This document shows positions 5,819-6,191 of a stretch of DNA of 6,191 bases, piece after piece. The first letter of the stretch is position 1; the number at the start of each line of letters is the position of its first letter. Origin of the DNA: Nitrososphaera sp. (GTDB lineage Archaea > Thermoproteota > Nitrososphaeria > Nitrososphaerales > Nitrososphaeraceae). The stretch covers positions 1 through 6,191 of the forward strand of contig JAICVG010000071.1 of NCBI GenBank assembly GCA_025935445.1, read 5' to 3'. The position numbers were made by a program, and so were the translations under genes. A model generated the notes under the pieces. The model was not told the DNA's origin, did not search any database, and saw only the letters and a list, made by a program, of their open reading frames with translations.

Positions 5819-6128
5819 TAATCTGCTTTATCTGGCGCTCCCACTTGCCATTATTAAACACGCCAAACTTGTAGATCTGGTCTCCTGCTACAATTACCAC
5901 CAGCTTTTTCACAAGGAACCCTTCGGACCTGACGGAAGATATTTTATCAAGCGGTATGTCAAGAACGACTTCAGTCTCCTTTTTTGAAAGAGTTGCTATT
6001 CTGCCTTGTGTCCTTTGAAATACCAACCTATGGTCAGTCAGCAAGAGTATACCGCTTCCCAGCCTGTCCTCTGAGCAGTCCTCATCAAGGAGTATTTTTT
6101 CGCCCGGTGCTGGTTCAAAACTCACCAC
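5802..6128 (-). CDS. Small PH/GRAM-like domain protein, function unknown
   Basis: This 108-residue protein looks like one PH/GRAM-type barrel: GEKILL (9-14), then GILLLTDHRLVFQR (26-39), the LTxxRLVF strand pair typical of bacterial/archaeal PH and GRAM-like domains. A spaced set of strands follows (VVLDIPLDKISSV, KKLVVIV), ending in a helix with the W96 turn (GKWERQIKQI). No signal peptide, membrane segment or catalytic motif is visible. Such domains are often membrane- or protein-binding modules, but no partner is shown here. The start is one of two consecutive GTG codons (6126-6128 or 6123-6125); the frame has no ATG, and the ATG at 6128-6130 is in another frame and meets TGA at once. A TATA-like box 25-30 nt upstream fits a leaderless mRNA. 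The gene is convergent with kae1 and overlaps its last 17 nt. The domain call is by pattern, and no specific family name is claimed. Confidence 0.75.
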   Translation of the reverse strand: MVSFEPAPGEKILLDEDCSEDRLGSGILLLTDHRLVFQRTQGRIATLSKKETEVVLDIPLDKISSVRSEGFLVKKLVVIVAGDQIYKFGVFNNGKWERQIKQITSGAS

Positions 6129-6150
6129 ATTTTTATCTTCAAAGCAGAGC

Positions 6151-6160
6151 CTATATTACT
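6151..6160 (-). promoter_or_regulatory. Candidate TATA box for the PH/GRAM-like gene
   Basis: On the minus strand this reads AGTAATATAG. Its centre is about 27 nt before the GTG start at 6128, the distance expected between an archaeal TATA box and a transcription start at the start codon itself. This agrees with a leaderless transcript. The remaining bases to the right edge (6161-6191) show no gene I can support. Confidence 0.45.
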
Positions 6161-6191
6161 ATTGCAGCCATTGCTGATAAAAAGGGGAGCA

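Noticed and set aside
5745..5987. Plus-strand 80-codon open frame after kae1
   Set aside because: It starts in another frame of kae1 and runs antisense through the PH/GRAM-like gene, whose minus-strand product has a coherent strand-helix pattern.
6131..6191. Possible start of a further gene at the right edge
   Set aside because: Open frames on both strands are too short to judge, and the stretch is better explained as promoter DNA of the PH/GRAM-like gene.

Overview
The window looks like chromosomal DNA from an archaeon. The closest fit I can suggest is an ammonia-oxidising thaumarchaeote of the Nitrososphaera type. The evidence is a Kae1/TsaD of archaeal style, an archaeal YchF-like GTPase with a C-terminal TGS domain, a cluster for the archaeosine precursor preQ0, a membrane-anchored zinc-ribbon/CAP protein, TATA-like boxes close to start codons, frequent GTG/TTG starts and T-rich rather than hairpin-type gene ends. 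The lineage is inferred from gene content and style; no rRNA gene is present. I see no mobile element, CRISPR array, tRNA, rRNA or defence gene.

Layout from left to right. Positions 1-636 (possibly 648) on the minus strand hold the N-terminal 212 codons of a gene running off the left edge: zinc ribbon, one membrane helix, then an extracytoplasmic CAP/SCP domain. Positions about 670-963 are a gap with no convincing gene, containing the likely 3' end signal of folE and the likely promoter of the CAP gene. Positions 964-3526 are a tight minus-strand block transcribed right to left: a Cupin_5 (DUF985) protein, queC, queE, folE. Gaps are 26 and 10 nt, and queC and queE overlap by 47 nt, so this is very probably one operon. 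A short AT-rich divergent promoter region (3527-3610) separates it from a plus-strand pair 12 nt apart: a YchF-like GTPase (3611-4813) and kae1/tsaD (4826-5818). The last gene, a small PH/GRAM-like protein on the minus strand (5802-6128), converges on kae1 and overlaps its 3' end by 17 nt.

How the genes work together. FolE (GTP to dihydroneopterin triphosphate), QueE (carboxytetrahydropterin to 7-carboxy-7-deazaguanine) and QueC (to preQ0) are three of the four enzymes from GTP to preQ0; the fourth, QueD, must lie elsewhere. In archaea preQ0 is inserted into tRNA and converted to archaeosine. Kae1 makes the t6A modification of tRNA, and the YchF-like protein belongs to a ribosome- or translation-linked GTPase family. 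Most of the window therefore concerns tRNA modification and translation, on two divergent operons.

I did not find a clearly new system. The points most worth a second look are the missing canonical start codon of the CAP gene, the Cupin_5 gene leading the preQ0 operon, the kae1-ychF pairing, and motif changes in Kae1.
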